Shown one piece after another: positions 44,408 to 53,605 of a stretch of 64,000 bases of DNA. The number at the start of each line of letters is the position of its first letter. Position 1 is the stretch's first letter. Made by a program: the position numbers and the translations under genes. Origin of the DNA: Bacillus solitudinis. Lineage in GTDB: Bacteria; Bacillota; Bacilli; Bacillales; Bacillaceae_D. The stretch lies in contig NZ_KZ454943.1 in assembly GCF_002797395.1 (NCBI RefSeq), positions 3,385,966 through 3,449,965 on the forward strand, in the 5' to 3' direction. The notes beneath the pieces were generated by a model that did no database searches, was not told where the DNA came from, and was given only the letters and a program-made list of their open reading frames with translations.

Positions 44408-44936
44408 TTATTTTTGCTTGTTTTAGGCGCTTTTGTATTTGTCGCTGGCGTTCTTCTATAACGGCCTCTCGGTTTCTTCTAGTATGCTTATGAACAAGTT
44501 CCTCATTTTCTAAACTACTTTCCATCCCCCAAGCTATCCCTAATTGGTTACATCGTTCCTGGCAAGAGAGAAGTAAGTTTTCGTCAACTATCGGCAAATT
44601 CAAGTCGGTAAAACTGGAATTGATAAATTGGATTTCTTCGATTCTTTGTGTGATTTGTTCATATAAAAGAGATGCATTAATACCTAAAGCCGCGATTTCT
44701 CGCTGTTCTAATTCAATAATTCTTGCTGCGCTGGTGAACATGCGTTTTGCCCCGTTCAGATTACCACGACGTTGATGATATAGTCCCACAGCTAATTGTA
44801 TAAGCCCAACCCAGTGTTGCTTTCGTTTACCACGGGGTTGTTTTTTCCAGTGTTCCTCTAACACTTCATGACATTCGAAATAATCGCGTTCCCCATGAAA
44901 GTAGAGAAGATAATCTAGATAAGCGTTTGGATACAT
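44382..44936 (-). CDS. ypuF: DUF309 protein YpuF
   Basis: 184-residue DUF309 protein of unknown function. The family core is YFECHEVLEEHWKKQPRGKR and LIQLAVGLYHQRRGNLNGA. ATG 44936 (MYPNAYLDY) has GGAGGG upstream; further upstream start codons lie in the region without a ribosome site. It is divergent from scpA, as ypuF is in the scp region of B. subtilis. Confidence 0.88.
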   Translation of the reverse strand: MYPNAYLDYLLYFHGERDYFECHEVLEEHWKKQPRGKRKQHWVGLIQLAVGLYHQRRGNLNGAKRMFTSAARIIELEQREIAALGINASLLYEQITQRIEEIQFINSSFTDLNLPIVDENLLLSCQERCNQLGIAWGMESSLENEELVHKHTRRNREAVIEERQRQIQKRLKQAKITKEDDSSC

Positions 44937-45100
44937 TGTGTTCCCTCCATCTATTATTCCGTTTTCAGTGTACCATACCAAATGAGCTAAATTTCAAAGA
45001 TGAGTTGTAAATTATGAAGATTGTTGGGGATGTTTTTGATAAAATGGAGAAGAATTGAATATAATTGTATCGAAAGAATGTTCCCCTTTGCTCCTAGATA

Positions 45101-45109
45101 TGTTATAAT
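45101..45109 (+). promoter_or_regulatory. Extended -10 promoter of scpA
   Basis: TGTTATAAT is a perfect extended -10 element; a -35 box is not clear. It is 34 bases before the scpA start. Confidence 0.5.
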
Positions 45110-45142
45110 CTCATCTAAACTAAAAGAGCTAGTGGTGGTTGA

Positions 45143-45913
45143 ATGAACCCATACAGTGTTAAACTCGATGCCTTTGAAGGTCCTCTTGACCTCCTTCTCC
45201 ATCTGATTAATCAAGCAGAAGTAGATATATATGATATCCCTGTGGCAATGATTACAGACCAGTATATGAGCTACGTTCACGCTATGCAAAATCTTGAGCT
45301 CGATAGTGCAAGTGAATACTTAGTCATGGCAGCAACGTTACTCGTAATAAAGAGTAAAATGCTTTTGCCAAAACAACAAGATGAGCTCTTTGATGAAGAA
45401 CTGATGCCTGAAGAAGAAGATCCCCGGGATGAACTAATGTACCGACTTATTGAATATAGGAGATACAAGGAAGCTGCGAACGATCTTAAGGATAAAGAAG
45501 AACAACGAAGCTTGGTGCACTCCAAACCTCCTGTCGATTTAGAGCCGTTTATTAGTGATGACGACCGTCGTGAGATTGCAATCCATGGTGTGTCGCTTTT
45601 TGACATGCTCGCAGCGTATCAAAAGTTAATAAAGCGTAAGGTGCTCAAGGCACCGCGAACAACAACAGTGAGAAGTCAGGAATATTCAATTGAAGTAAGA
45701 ATGCATGAAGTCATTGATGAAATCAGACGTTTTCATGGCAAATGTCGTTTTGAGGAATTATTTCCGGTTCCAGAAAAAGGTTTTGTCGTTGTAACTTTTT
45801 TAGCCATTCTTGAACTGATGAAAACAAACGTTATTCACTGTGAACAAAAGGAGAATTTTTCGGATATTATGATTTTTGCGACAGAGGAGGAACTATCCAA
45901 TGGAGCTACATGA
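45143..45913 (+). CDS. scpA: Segregation and condensation protein A
   Basis: Kleisin subunit of the SMC-ScpAB chromosome condensin. N-terminal FEGPLDLLLHLINQAEVDIYD shortened to FEGPLDLLLHLI is the family signature; the C-terminal winged helix includes FEELFPVPEKGFVVVTFLAI shortened here to FEELFPVPEKGFVVV. 256 residues, normal. It overlaps scpB by 14 bases. Confidence 0.96.
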   Translation: MNPYSVKLDAFEGPLDLLLHLINQAEVDIYDIPVAMITDQYMSYVHAMQNLELDSASEYLVMAATLLVIKSKMLLPKQQDELFDEELMPEEEDPRDELMYRLIEYRRYKEAANDLKDKEEQRSLVHSKPPVDLEPFISDDDRREIAIHGVSLFDMLAAYQKLIKRKVLKAPRTTTVRSQEYSIEVRMHEVIDEIRRFHGKCRFEELFPVPEKGFVVVTFLAILELMKTNVIHCEQKENFSDIMIFATEEELSNGAT

Positions 45914-46487
45914 AATGAAAGCCATCATTGAAGGGTTGCTCTTTGTTACCGGAGATGAAGGTATGACAATTGAGCAGGTAGCAGAAATTCTTGAATTAGA
46001 AAAAGTGACTGTTTTGGAAGCCATAAATGATTTGCAGGCAAACTATGAACAAGATCACCGCGGTCTTCAAATTGTTCAAATCGCAGGCGCATTCAGGTTT
46101 ACTACAAAAGCAGAACACGCTGATTATTTTAAAAAATTAGCATCATCACCGATTCATTCCGGCCTCTCCCAGGCTTCCCTAGAAACACTTGCAATCGTTG
46201 CCTATAAACAACCGATTACACGAGTTGATATTGATGAGATTCGAGGAGTAAAGTCAGAAAAAGCATTGCAATCTCTTTCATCAAAGCTGCTAATTAAGGA
46301 AATCGGCCGAGCGCCAGGAACTGGTAGACCAATTTTATACGGCACAACAAAACAGTTTTTAGATCACTTTGGGTTAAAACAGCTTAATGAACTTCCTCCG
46401 TTGCCTGAGGATATTGATGAGGAATCGTTAGATGATGAAGCTGATTTATTTTTTAAGCAATTTGAGGAAAATTTGGGAGTCGAGTAG
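45900..46487 (+). CDS. scpB: Segregation and condensation protein B
   Basis: Partner of ScpA; two winged-helix domains. Features: KAIIEGLLFVTGDEGMTIEQ, the core LETLAIVAYKQPITRVDIDE followed by IRGVKSEKALQSL and LGRAPGTGRPILYGTT-type GRAPGTGRPILYGTTKQFL. ATG 45900 has GAGGAGG nine bases before it, inside scpA; the in-frame ATG at 45876 does not. 195 residues with an acidic C-terminal tail. Confidence 0.95.
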   Translation: MELHEMKAIIEGLLFVTGDEGMTIEQVAEILELEKVTVLEAINDLQANYEQDHRGLQIVQIAGAFRFTTKAEHADYFKKLASSPIHSGLSQASLETLAIVAYKQPITRVDIDEIRGVKSEKALQSLSSKLLIKEIGRAPGTGRPILYGTTKQFLDHFGLKQLNELPPLPEDIDEESLDDEADLFFKQFEENLGVE

Positions 46488-46526
46488 ACTACAAATGATG
46501 TTTTTGTTCCGAGCCCTTGTGAAGAC

Positions 46527-46556
46527 AGCCAAGTAAGTACTTGGCTTATTTTTTTG
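46527..46556 (+). terminator. Rho-independent terminator after scpB
   Basis: AGCCAAGTA pairs with TACTTGGCT around AG, followed by TATTTTTTT. Confidence 0.88.
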
Positions 46557-46650
46557 TGGCAAATCTCTTGAGATGTGCGAGTATAGACATACACACTTCT
46601 ACATCTCCTTCGATATATTGAAAAGACTGTATGAATAAGGAGGAGAACGG

Positions 46651-47529
46651 ATGAATCAAGAGAAACACACAATCAAGGAATGGGCTTTTAGTCTAGAACA
46701 GCTCTGGAATGAACATCGCTACCATATTGTGCAAGAGGTCGGTATTGAAAAAACGACTCCCTTTGATAATCATCTTAAAGAGTTACAAAATGAACTTCAA
46801 AAAGATGAAATGAGGAATGAAGAGAGGATTTCGCAACTTGCTAGAAATGTGTATGAGGTCTGGAATCAACTCGACGAAGAGCGTTTGAGAAAAAGTGACG
46901 GTGCTGTCCCAATCGGAGGTCACACCCTCCCACCACTTCCCTATAAATATGATGCCCTTGAACCTTATATTGCGCAGGAAATTATGCAACTCCACCATTT
47001 AAAGCATCATCAAAGCTACGTGGATGGATTAAATAAAGCTGAAAGACAGATGGAAGAAGCACGTCAAACAGGCGAATATGACCTGTTAAAGCATTGGGAG
47101 AGAGAAGCTGCTTTTCATGGAGCTGGCCATTATTTACATTCGATTTTCTGGGAAATCATGAGCCCAAAAGGTGGTGGGGAGCCAGTTGGCCAACTTGCTA
47201 CACAAATTAATAAGGATTTTGGAAGCTTTCAAAAAATGAAAGAGCATTTCTCTAAAGCAGCAGAAGAAGTCGAAGGAGTAGGTTGGGCTTTTTTAGTCTG
47301 GTCTCCTCGCTCTCATCGCTTAGAAATTCTCCAAGCCGAAAAACATCAAAATTTATCTCAGCAAGATGTGATTCCTTTACTTGTTCTTGATGTATGGGAG
47401 CACGCTTATTATTTACAATATAAAAATGAACGGGAACCTTATATTAAAAACTGGTGGAATGTGGTTAATTGGCCCGTTGTTAATCAACGCTTTCAGAAAG
47501 CTCAAACCATACGTTGGAAGCCTTTCTAA
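46651..47529 (+). CDS. sodF: Superoxide dismutase with N-terminal extension (SodF)
   Basis: Fe/Mn-type superoxide dismutase. The catalytic domain starts at about residue 91 (HTLPPLPYKYDALEP) and has the four metal ligands: His115 (HHLKHH), His163 (YLHSIFW), Asp247 and His251 (LDVWEHAYY). The extra 90 N-terminal residues are helical and charged, as in B. subtilis SodF, a spore-associated isoform. The metal cannot be told from sequence alone. GGAGGAG precedes the ATG. It stands just after scpB, in an interval that differs from B. subtilis. Confidence 0.9.
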   Translation: MNQEKHTIKEWAFSLEQLWNEHRYHIVQEVGIEKTTPFDNHLKELQNELQKDEMRNEERISQLARNVYEVWNQLDEERLRKSDGAVPIGGHTLPPLPYKYDALEPYIAQEIMQLHHLKHHQSYVDGLNKAERQMEEARQTGEYDLLKHWEREAAFHGAGHYLHSIFWEIMSPKGGGEPVGQLATQINKDFGSFQKMKEHFSKAAEEVEGVGWAFLVWSPRSHRLEILQAEKHQNLSQQDVIPLLVLDVWEHAYYLQYKNEREPYIKNWWNVVNWPVVNQRFQKAQTIRWKPF

Positions 47530-47530
47530 A

Positions 47531-47573
47531 CAAGAAGGTCCTAAAAAGGAAAACACCTTTTGGGACCTTCTTA
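47531..47573 (+). terminator. Rho-independent terminator after sodF
   Basis: AAGAAGGTCC pairs with GGACCTTCTT across a long loop; a second small hairpin GCTAC/GTAGC with TTTTCTT follows at 47653-47671. Confidence 0.75.
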
Positions 47574-47667
47574 GATTTAAAGGAAAGAACTCCCCTGGTT
47601 GTATTTCATGCCATTAAAGTTTTGCCTTTTGGTTTCTACTTTTACAGAGGCTACTATGTAGCTTTTC

Positions 47668-49236
47668 TTATTCCCCTATATTAAATAATGATAAAATATA
47701 AGCTTTAAAACTCTCCATACGACGATCCGCAGGTAGTTTGTCTGTACCTGCAATAATCATTGCAGTATTTGTGTCATTAATATGCAACCCACCATGTTCT
47801 CCTCCCCCCGTATAAACAGGTGATGCTTCTGATTTGAGTACATGCCCAGGTTTTGCCGTAACAATGAGTGGTCTTGAATGACTATGAAGTGCATGATAAA
47901 ACTGTTTAAATACATTAGGATACTGTCCATAGTAGATTTGCTGCTTTGTATGGTTTAGCTCAACGTCTACAAGACTTACATCTCCATGTAACTGCCACGA
48001 CTCTCCAAATTCATCAATCCAATTTCCATCTTTTTTTACCCTGATTTCCTGATTAAGTTGAGAGTTTGTTATAACCATCTCGTCCCCATCTAAATAAGCA
48101 ATATGGTCAAGTCTAGTATCTGAAAGAATGGAAGGCAACAGCTCTTTCCAAGGTCTATCAATTAGACCTTGATACAAATACATCATGCGGTGATTGTTTG
48201 CAATAAAAAAGTCTGCGCTAGTCGGTTCATCTAAGAGAGGGGCAATAGTGTATGGTTCTAGCAGAGGTTCGACTTCAATGGCAGCCTCATTTTTATCGGC
48301 AAGTATCTTATCTTGTCCATGGTCTCCAAAGACGATAAAAATATTTTCATCGAGAGCTTTCTCCCAGTTATCATAACTATTTAAAATCTTTTGTAGGAAA
48401 TAATCAGCTTCCCCCAAACCTTCAACGTAATCAGGGCCTTCATTATGGATTTTCTTATCTAAATCTGGAAGAAAGACCATAAGAAACTGGGGCTGTTCCT
48501 TCGATGAAATCAACTGTTCAACCACTTCGGTAGAATATTTATCATGAAAGCCATACCTTTGATACAATGTATCACTTAATGTTTTATTTTGAATGACCTT
48601 TGGTTTAACAGCTTGTCCCAAGGATAGAATATCCGGTCCTTTTGTCTTGTAAACCTTATCTCCTAGTACCCTATGCGCAGAAAAAGGGATTGTTATTATA
48701 TGATCAGTCGGTCCACGGTAAATAAGGGTGTTCACAGCACCTGTTGTATGACCTTTTTCATGAAGTTTTTCAAAGATAGTTACAGTATCATCGCTAAGAT
48801 GGGTATTATTTAAATGGTAGATGGTATTAGTAAGGGAATCGCCCATACCTAGTTTCCACATCCCTGGTATAGTTGATCCATAGTTAATCAGACGATTTTC
48901 ATCCTCTTTATACCAAACAATTCCTGGTATTTGATGCACGTTTGGTTCCGCTCCTGTCATTAATGTACTTTCAATGACCACGGACATTGTAGGAAAAGGC
49001 GCAATAAAGTCAGGCACGTAATGTCCTTGTTTCATTAAATAGCTTAGAGCTGGAATTTTACCTTCAACCTGTGCTGATTGAACAAGATCGTCGGTCATCG
49101 AGTCGATTATAATGGCGATAACGTTTTTCTGAATAGAAGACGGATGCCCTCCTTGTAAGCTCGCTCCTTCAGGTTGCTTGTCTTGGCAAGCGACTAAAAA
49201 GAAACATACAAATAAAAATAATATCCATTGTTTCAT
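47668..49236 (-). CDS. Alkaline-phosphatase-superfamily lipoprotein (phosphodiesterase/pyrophosphatase type)
   Basis: 522-residue protein with a lipoprotein signal (FFLVAC, acylated Cys17), so membrane-anchored and outside the cell. The superfamily metal and nucleophile region reads VIAIIIDSMTDDL and PFPTMSVVIESTLMTG (nucleophile Thr in the conserved P.T segment); the later ligands are in VFGDHGQDK and GGGEHGG. This fits nucleotide pyrophosphatases and type I phosphodiesterases. AAGAGGTG precedes the ATG. It is 12 bases behind the DUF421 gene in an operon. Substrate unknown. Confidence 0.8.
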   Translation of the reverse strand: MKQWILFLFVCFFLVACQDKQPEGASLQGGHPSSIQKNVIAIIIDSMTDDLVQSAQVEGKIPALSYLMKQGHYVPDFIAPFPTMSVVIESTLMTGAEPNVHQIPGIVWYKEDENRLINYGSTIPGMWKLGMGDSLTNTIYHLNNTHLSDDTVTIFEKLHEKGHTTGAVNTLIYRGPTDHIITIPFSAHRVLGDKVYKTKGPDILSLGQAVKPKVIQNKTLSDTLYQRYGFHDKYSTEVVEQLISSKEQPQFLMVFLPDLDKKIHNEGPDYVEGLGEADYFLQKILNSYDNWEKALDENIFIVFGDHGQDKILADKNEAAIEVEPLLEPYTIAPLLDEPTSADFFIANNHRMMYLYQGLIDRPWKELLPSILSDTRLDHIAYLDGDEMVITNSQLNQEIRVKKDGNWIDEFGESWQLHGDVSLVDVELNHTKQQIYYGQYPNVFKQFYHALHSHSRPLIVTAKPGHVLKSEASPVYTGGGEHGGLHINDTNTAMIIAGTDKLPADRRMESFKAYILSLFNIGE

Positions 49237-49248
49237 TTAAAACACCTC

Positions 49249-49935
49249 TTAACTAGAGTATGTCTGGATTTCAAAACCATCTTCATCACGCCATTCAGCG
49301 TAAAGTACAGCGGTTGTTCCAGGTATTCCTCTTGCAATTAATTCATCGTTAAGCCACTCTTCTGTTTTCTTAAGTTGATGTAAGCTCTCAGTGATTACTT
49401 CACCATCGAGTATAAGTAAAATGGGCAAACTAACCAGACTATCAGGTATGTGTAAGTCCAGATTCCTAGGGGTGTCGTAAGGTTGCTTTCTCAAGACACT
49501 GACAGAACCATTCGTTTCTAAAACGCCGTACTCCACTTCACGGATCGAAAAGACTTCTTTTTCTCGCAGTAAATGTTGTAATTGATTTAAATCAAGTTTG
49601 TTCTTTTTTAGTTGTTCATATTGTATCTTCCCACCTGAAATCACAAGAGAAGGCTTACCTTCGAGAAAGGCTCTAGAACCTCTAAACTTCTGAGTGAGCA
49701 TTTCAACGCTATAAATAAGGGTTCCCCAAAAAAAAACAGCATATAGCACGTAGGGTAAGCCAATTTCTTTATCATAAATAGCATTTCCGACAAGTTCTCC
49801 GAGGACTAGTGCTGAGATAAAGTCAAAAGGCGTTAACTGAGTAATTTGATTTTTACCGAGAAGCTTTGTAAGAGCAAGTAAAGCTAAGAACCCCATAAAC
49901 AACTCAACAGTTAAAGCTAAAAAATTTGTATCCAC
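49249..49935 (-). CDS. DUF421 membrane protein (YetF family)
   Basis: 228 residues with three N-terminal membrane segments and a DUF421 soluble domain: GFLALLALTKLLGKNQITQLTP, followed by the family core FDFISALVLGELVGNAIYD and SLVISGGKIQYEQLKKN, REVEYGVLETNGSVSVLRK. Start GTG with AAAGGGGA. YetF-type proteins are linked to spore inner-membrane properties in Bacilli; function of this copy is unknown. Two more DUF421 proteins lie at 53606 and 54476. Confidence 0.85.
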   Translation of the reverse strand: MDTNFLALTVELFMGFLALLALTKLLGKNQITQLTPFDFISALVLGELVGNAIYDKEIGLPYVLYAVFFWGTLIYSVEMLTQKFRGSRAFLEGKPSLVISGGKIQYEQLKKNKLDLNQLQHLLREKEVFSIREVEYGVLETNGSVSVLRKQPYDTPRNLDLHIPDSLVSLPILLILDGEVITESLHQLKKTEEWLNDELIARGIPGTTAVLYAEWRDEDGFEIQTYSS

Positions 49936-50040
49936 TATAAGTCCCCTTTACTTAGACGAGTTATTTAGTATGTTGTACCAAGTGGGGCTTACTTATAAGT
50001 ATCTCTTCCAAAAGGGATAGTATTCCCTTTGAACGACGCT

Positions 50041-50085
50041 AAAAAGGTGTCCAAAAGGTTAGACCATCTTTACCCTTGTGACACC
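50041..50085 (-). terminator. Terminator on the minus strand after the 50104-50625 gene
   Basis: Read on the minus strand, GGTGTC pairs with GACACC around a 28-base loop, followed by TTTTT. Confidence 0.55.
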
Positions 50086-50103
50086 CATCTTAAGTAAAAT
50101 ATT

Positions 50104-50625
50104 TTAGCTTCTCATTTCTTGCAGTAACAAATCTAGTTCTCGAAGAAGTTTAGTTGATGCAAGCCTCATTTGCGCAAGTTCTGAGCTGGAATCCTCAGGA
50201 TGGCCTCTGAAAATTCGTTTGTATGTTTGATCTTGGCTAAGCCAATGAACCATAACATATTCATTAAAAAGCTGCCAAAATCGCTGAGTAGCAAGGAGTT
50301 CTTTTGAAGAGAGCATGCGTACTAATTCTTCTTTTGAATAACCATGAGTTAGTGGGGCTTCTTCGATCGCATAAGAATGAATCGACTTTTCCTGCTTATG
50401 AATAGCATCACGAATTTGATAAGCCAGTAAAAACAGATGGCTTCGTTTCTCATCTAGAAGTGCAGCATCTTCTTTTGTTTGAAGAAAAGATGTTTGTGTC
50501 TTAAGTATATTTATCTCTGTTTTTACATTTTGAAGGAGTTGTAGAATGGTTTTCTGTCTTATTGATAATTTAATGTTGAACCAACACGCGAGTAATACCA
50601 TCACAAGAAAAGCTATTTCTACCAC
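50104..50625 (-). CDS. Uncharacterised membrane-anchored helical protein
   Basis: 173 residues. One N-terminal membrane segment (VEIAFLVMVLLACWFNIKL) is followed by a charged, mostly helical region with heptad-like repeats (LLQNVKTEINILKTQTSFLQ), then a C-terminal part LLATQRFWQLFNEYVMVHWL. No domain is recognised. GTG 50625 has GGGGGC eight bases upstream, so it is preferred to the TTG at 50631. It reads away from the spoVA2-type operon, sharing its upstream region. Confidence 0.6.
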   Translation of the reverse strand: MVEIAFLVMVLLACWFNIKLSIRQKTILQLLQNVKTEINILKTQTSFLQTKEDAALLDEKRSHLFLLAYQIRDAIHKQEKSIHSYAIEEAPLTHGYSKEELVRMLSSKELLATQRFWQLFNEYVMVHWLSQDQTYKRIFRGHPEDSSSELAQMRLASTKLLRELDLLLQEMRS

Positions 50626-50722
50626 AACCAAAGCCCCCTTTCAATTTTTGAATTTCTTTATATTTTAACATGAATTTGTTTTTTGAAGAGTTTTTATAAT
50701 GTTTTTTACCTGAATTTGTAAC

Positions 50723-50751
50723 ACATAATTTTGACGTTTCTTTCCATTCTA
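50723..50751 (+). promoter_or_regulatory. Candidate sigma-G promoter of the second spoVA operon
   Basis: ACATA (50723-50727; consensus GHATR, one mismatch), 17 bases, CATTCTA (50745-50751; full match to CATNHTA). It lies 36 bases before the first gene. It resembles the sigma-G promoter of the first spoVA operon. Confidence 0.5.
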
Positions 50752-50787
50752 AAAAAGAAAAGAATCCCATTGAAGGAGGAGTACTAA

Positions 50788-50991
50788 ATGACCGTTGTTA
50801 ACAAAGTAAAACAAACAATTGCCGGTTTAAAGAGTGCACAAGCAAGTTTAGAGACGTTTTCATTGGAAACAGACAATCAACAAGCGAAACTTTTATTCCA
50901 ACAAACGGCTCAGCAAACGCAAACCATTGTTGATGTTTTAGAGCCTCGCTTACAACAAATTGAGCAAGAAGAACCTCAATATAAATCCTAA
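50788..50991 (+). CDS. DUF1657 protein, first gene of the spoVA2-type operon
   Basis: 67-residue DUF1657 protein: helical, with VKQTIAGLKSAQASLETFSL, ETDNQQAKLLFQQTAQQTQ and ending EEPQYKS. GGAGGAG precedes the ATG. Small DUF1657 proteins open and interrupt the spoVA2mob operon in B. subtilis and relatives; function unknown. A second copy is at 53365 and a third domain is fused to the DUF421 protein at 53606. Confidence 0.88.
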   Translation: MTVVNKVKQTIAGLKSAQASLETFSLETDNQQAKLLFQQTAQQTQTIVDVLEPRLQQIEQEEPQYKS

Positions 50992-51055
50992 CGGGAAAAG
51001 GGGTCGATGTTTGATGCATCGGCTCTATCTATAACAGATAAAAGAGGTGAGGGTC

Positions 51056-51493
51056 ATGAAGCGAGTGTTTACGTTATTTGCCTTAATAGGAATTACGTTT
51101 TTAGCTGGAGGGTGTCAGGTTGGTCAGGATAATAATGTTGGTCTTCTACAGGTTGGGGAGGAGGCTACTGTACCGCAAACTAAAGCGGATGAAGCGAAAC
51201 AAATCACACTTTCAATGGATGAAGTAATAGAAGTAAAAGGTGTTCAACACGATAAAGACATCTACATAGTACCTCGTGTGAAACAATTTGATCGATTTCG
51301 ATTAAATGGAATTCGTAAAGAAGCCCATGACCATATTAAGAAACGGTATCCTGAAGCAAATGTCCATGTATCAACAGACAAAAAGATTTTTATGGAATTT
51401 GAAAAACTAGAACAACAATTAATAAAGAATCAAATATCAGAAAAAGAGCTGAAAGATAAGGTGAAAGATTTAGAAGATAAAATGAAAGGGTAA
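51056..51493 (+). CDS. YhcN/YlaJ-family sporulation lipoprotein
   Basis: 145-residue lipoprotein; signal peptide ends FLAGGC with Cys20. The mature part matches the YhcN/YlaJ family of spore proteins (QFDRFRLNGIRKEAHDHIKK, then RYPEANVHVSTDKKIF) and ends in a basic helix rich in Lys/Glu. AAAAGAGGTGAG precedes ATG 51056. This is the second gene in the spoVA2mob arrangement. Confidence 0.84.
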   Translation: MKRVFTLFALIGITFLAGGCQVGQDNNVGLLQVGEEATVPQTKADEAKQITLSMDEVIEVKGVQHDKDIYIVPRVKQFDRFRLNGIRKEAHDHIKKRYPEANVHVSTDKKIFMEFEKLEQQLIKNQISEKELKDKVKDLEDKMKG

Positions 51494-51511
51494 GGAGGTG
51501 GAAAAACGCAC

Positions 51512-51988
51512 ATGTCATCAAATAAAAAGAAAAATTTAACACCAACTCAGCAGTCTTATCAAAAATTAGAAGCTAAATACGAAAAGAAACGTCCTGTTTT
51601 TAAAAATTGTATTCGGGCGTTTGTAATCGGGGGCCTTATCTGTGTTTTGGGGCAAGCGCTCCAAATGATGTATTATACTTTTTTTGATTTTACAGAAAGG
51701 TCGGCAGGTGATCCCACTGTCGCAACCCTTATTTTTCTTTCCGTGCTCCTTACTGGATTTGGGGTGTATGACAAATTCGCACAATTTTCTGGTGCAGGAA
51801 CAGCGGTACCTGTTACAGGATTTGCAAATTCGGTTGCGGCGGCAGCGATTGAACATCGTACAGAAGGATATGTTCTTGGCGTTGGAGGAAATATTTTCAA
51901 ACTAGCAGGATCGGTTATTGTGTTTGGAACAGTGGCGGCTTTTGTCATAGCATTAATTAAAACGTTATTTATTCAAGGGGGTTTTTAA
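51512..51988 (+). CDS. spoVAC: SpoVAC paralogue (spoVA2-type)
   Basis: 158-residue membrane protein related to the SpoVAC at 24388. Conserved stretches: QSYQKLEAKYEKKRPVFKNC, GGLICVLGQALQMMYY, GVYDKFAQFSGAGTAVPVTG and AAIEHRTEGYVLG. It would form a second dipicolinate channel with the SpoVAD and SpoVAEB paralogues that follow. Overlap pattern and order are those of spoVA2mob. ATG with AAGGAGGTGG upstream. Confidence 0.92.
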   Translation: MSSNKKKNLTPTQQSYQKLEAKYEKKRPVFKNCIRAFVIGGLICVLGQALQMMYYTFFDFTERSAGDPTVATLIFLSVLLTGFGVYDKFAQFSGAGTAVPVTGFANSVAAAAIEHRTEGYVLGVGGNIFKLAGSVIVFGTVAAFVIALIKTLFIQGGF

Positions 51989-51989
51989 T

Positions 51990-53006
51990 ATGCTACAAGG
52001 CCATCAATCATGGACCTTTGAGAAAAAGCCTGTTATCGTTTCGACGGGGACAGTCGGTGGACCTTTTGAGGCAAAAGGAATGTTAGCTGATGACTTTGAT
52101 TTGTTTCATAAGGATCTTTGGCTTGAACAAGACTCCTTTGAAAAAGCACAGCGTGTACTCCTTGAAGAATCGATTACTCGTGCTATCGAAAAAGCAGAAT
52201 TGCAGAATGAAGATATTCAATTTATGTTCGCAGGAGATTTAATCAATCAAATGACCCCTTCAAGTTTCGGGTCACGAACGCTTGGTATTCCTTATTTCGG
52301 GTTATTTGGTGCATGCTCGACTTCAATGGAAGGACTGGCCTTAGCGGCGTTTATAATTAATGCCCGTGGAGCTAACAATGTAGTTACCGCAGCTTCTAGC
52401 CATAACACAGCTACAGAAAAACAATTTCGTTATCCGACTGAATATGGAGGTCAAAAACCGCCAACTGCCCAATGGACGGTTACAGCTTCAGGCGCAGCGG
52501 TTCTGTCACAGAAAGGAATAGGACCTGTTGTGACATCTGCAACTATCGGTAAAGTCATTGATATGGGGATGGGCGATCCATTTAATATGGGCGGTGCCAT
52601 GGCGCCAGCTGCAGCAGATACAATTGAAGCGCATTTTCGAGATTTGGATATTCCAACTAATCACTATGATTTAATTGTCACAGGAGATTTGGGAGAGATA
52701 GGCTTGCCGGTTGCGCATAAAATTTTGGAAGAAAGCGGCATAAAAATAAAGAAAGAGAAATTTAAGGATTGTGGATTAATGATTTATCGCGAAGGTCAGC
52801 AGGTTTTTGCGGGAGCGAGTGGACCTGGTTGCTCGGCATCGGTGACATACGGACATTTACTGAATCGAATGAACCGAGGAGAATTAAACCGTATATTAGT
52901 TGTTGCGACCGGGGCGCTTTTATCACCCCTTTCTTTTCAGCAACAAGAAACTATACCGTGTATTGCTCATGCTGTTTCGATTGAAGCGGGAGGTGTAGTC
53001 CAATGA
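51990..53006 (+). CDS. spoVAD: SpoVAD paralogue (spoVA2-type)
   Basis: 338-residue thiolase-fold protein, similar to the one at 24855 but distinct: [72 protein letters not shown]. Expected to bind dipicolinate at the spore inner membrane. It starts one base after spoVAC ends, and its stop overlaps the next gene by ATGA. Confidence 0.93.
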   Translation: MLQGHQSWTFEKKPVIVSTGTVGGPFEAKGMLADDFDLFHKDLWLEQDSFEKAQRVLLEESITRAIEKAELQNEDIQFMFAGDLINQMTPSSFGSRTLGIPYFGLFGACSTSMEGLALAAFIINARGANNVVTAASSHNTATEKQFRYPTEYGGQKPPTAQWTVTASGAAVLSQKGIGPVVTSATIGKVIDMGMGDPFNMGGAMAPAAADTIEAHFRDLDIPTNHYDLIVTGDLGEIGLPVAHKILEESGIKIKKEKFKDCGLMIYREGQQVFAGASGPGCSASVTYGHLLNRMNRGELNRILVVATGALLSPLSFQQQETIPCIAHAVSIEAGGVVQ

Positions 53007-53353
53007 CCTTTTTATGGGCATTTATCGTTGGTGGACTTATTTGCGTAATTGGACAAATTATGTTGGATGTAATGAAGCTGACTCCTGCACACACAATGAG
53101 TACCCTAGTGGTCAGTGGTGCAATATTGGATGGCTTAGGACTTTATGAACCACTTATTGACTTTGCGGGGGCGGGTGCAACAGTACCAATTACAAGCTTT
53201 GGTAATTCATTAGTGCATGGAGCAATGGCTGAGGCAGAGGCAAATGGATTAATCGGGGTAGTAACTGGTATTTTTGAAGTAACAAGTGCAGGGATATCAG
53301 CTGCAATTATTTTCGGCTTTTTGGCATCGCTCATTTTTAGACCTAAAGGATAG
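53003..53353 (+). CDS. spoVAEB: SpoVAEB paralogue (spoVA2-type)
   Basis: 116-residue membrane protein homologous to the one at 25866 ([56 protein letters not shown]). Third membrane subunit of the SpoVA core. No SpoVAA, SpoVAB, SpoVAEA or SpoVAF paralogue is present, as in spoVA2mob. Confidence 0.93.
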   Translation: MTFLWAFIVGGLICVIGQIMLDVMKLTPAHTMSTLVVSGAILDGLGLYEPLIDFAGAGATVPITSFGNSLVHGAMAEAEANGLIGVVTGIFEVTSAGISAAIIFGFLASLIFRPKG

Positions 53354-53364
53354 GAGGATTAACA

Positions 53365-53571
53365 ATGACCGTTGCATCACAGGTGAAAGGAACACTCATT
53401 ACGTTAAAAGGGATAGAAGCTACTCTTTCTGAACTTGCACTTAAAGCAAAGGAAGAGGGAACCCATAAGGATTACCATCAAGCTGCATTAAAAACAAGGA
53501 CCGTCATTACTGAAATGGAAAAACGAGTCGCATTTATTGAAAAAGAAGAGCCTCAGTATAAAGGAAATTAA
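53365..53571 (+). CDS. Second DUF1657 protein of the spoVA2-type operon
   Basis: 68 residues, similar to the protein at 50788: MTVASQVKGTLITLKGIEAT at the start and EEPQYKGN at the end. AGGAGG precedes the ATG. It stands between spoVAEB and the DUF421 gene, its place in spoVA2mob. Confidence 0.87.
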   Translation: MTVASQVKGTLITLKGIEATLSELALKAKEEGTHKDYHQAALKTRTVITEMEKRVAFIEKEEPQYKGN

Positions 53572-53605
53572 TGATTAGTTTTTTTATGTAGAAAGGAGTA
53601 GACTT

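Noticed and set aside
46559-46640. Sporulation sigma promoter before sodF
   Set aside because: CATACACAC-like boxes occur but no partner -35 box has the right spacing.
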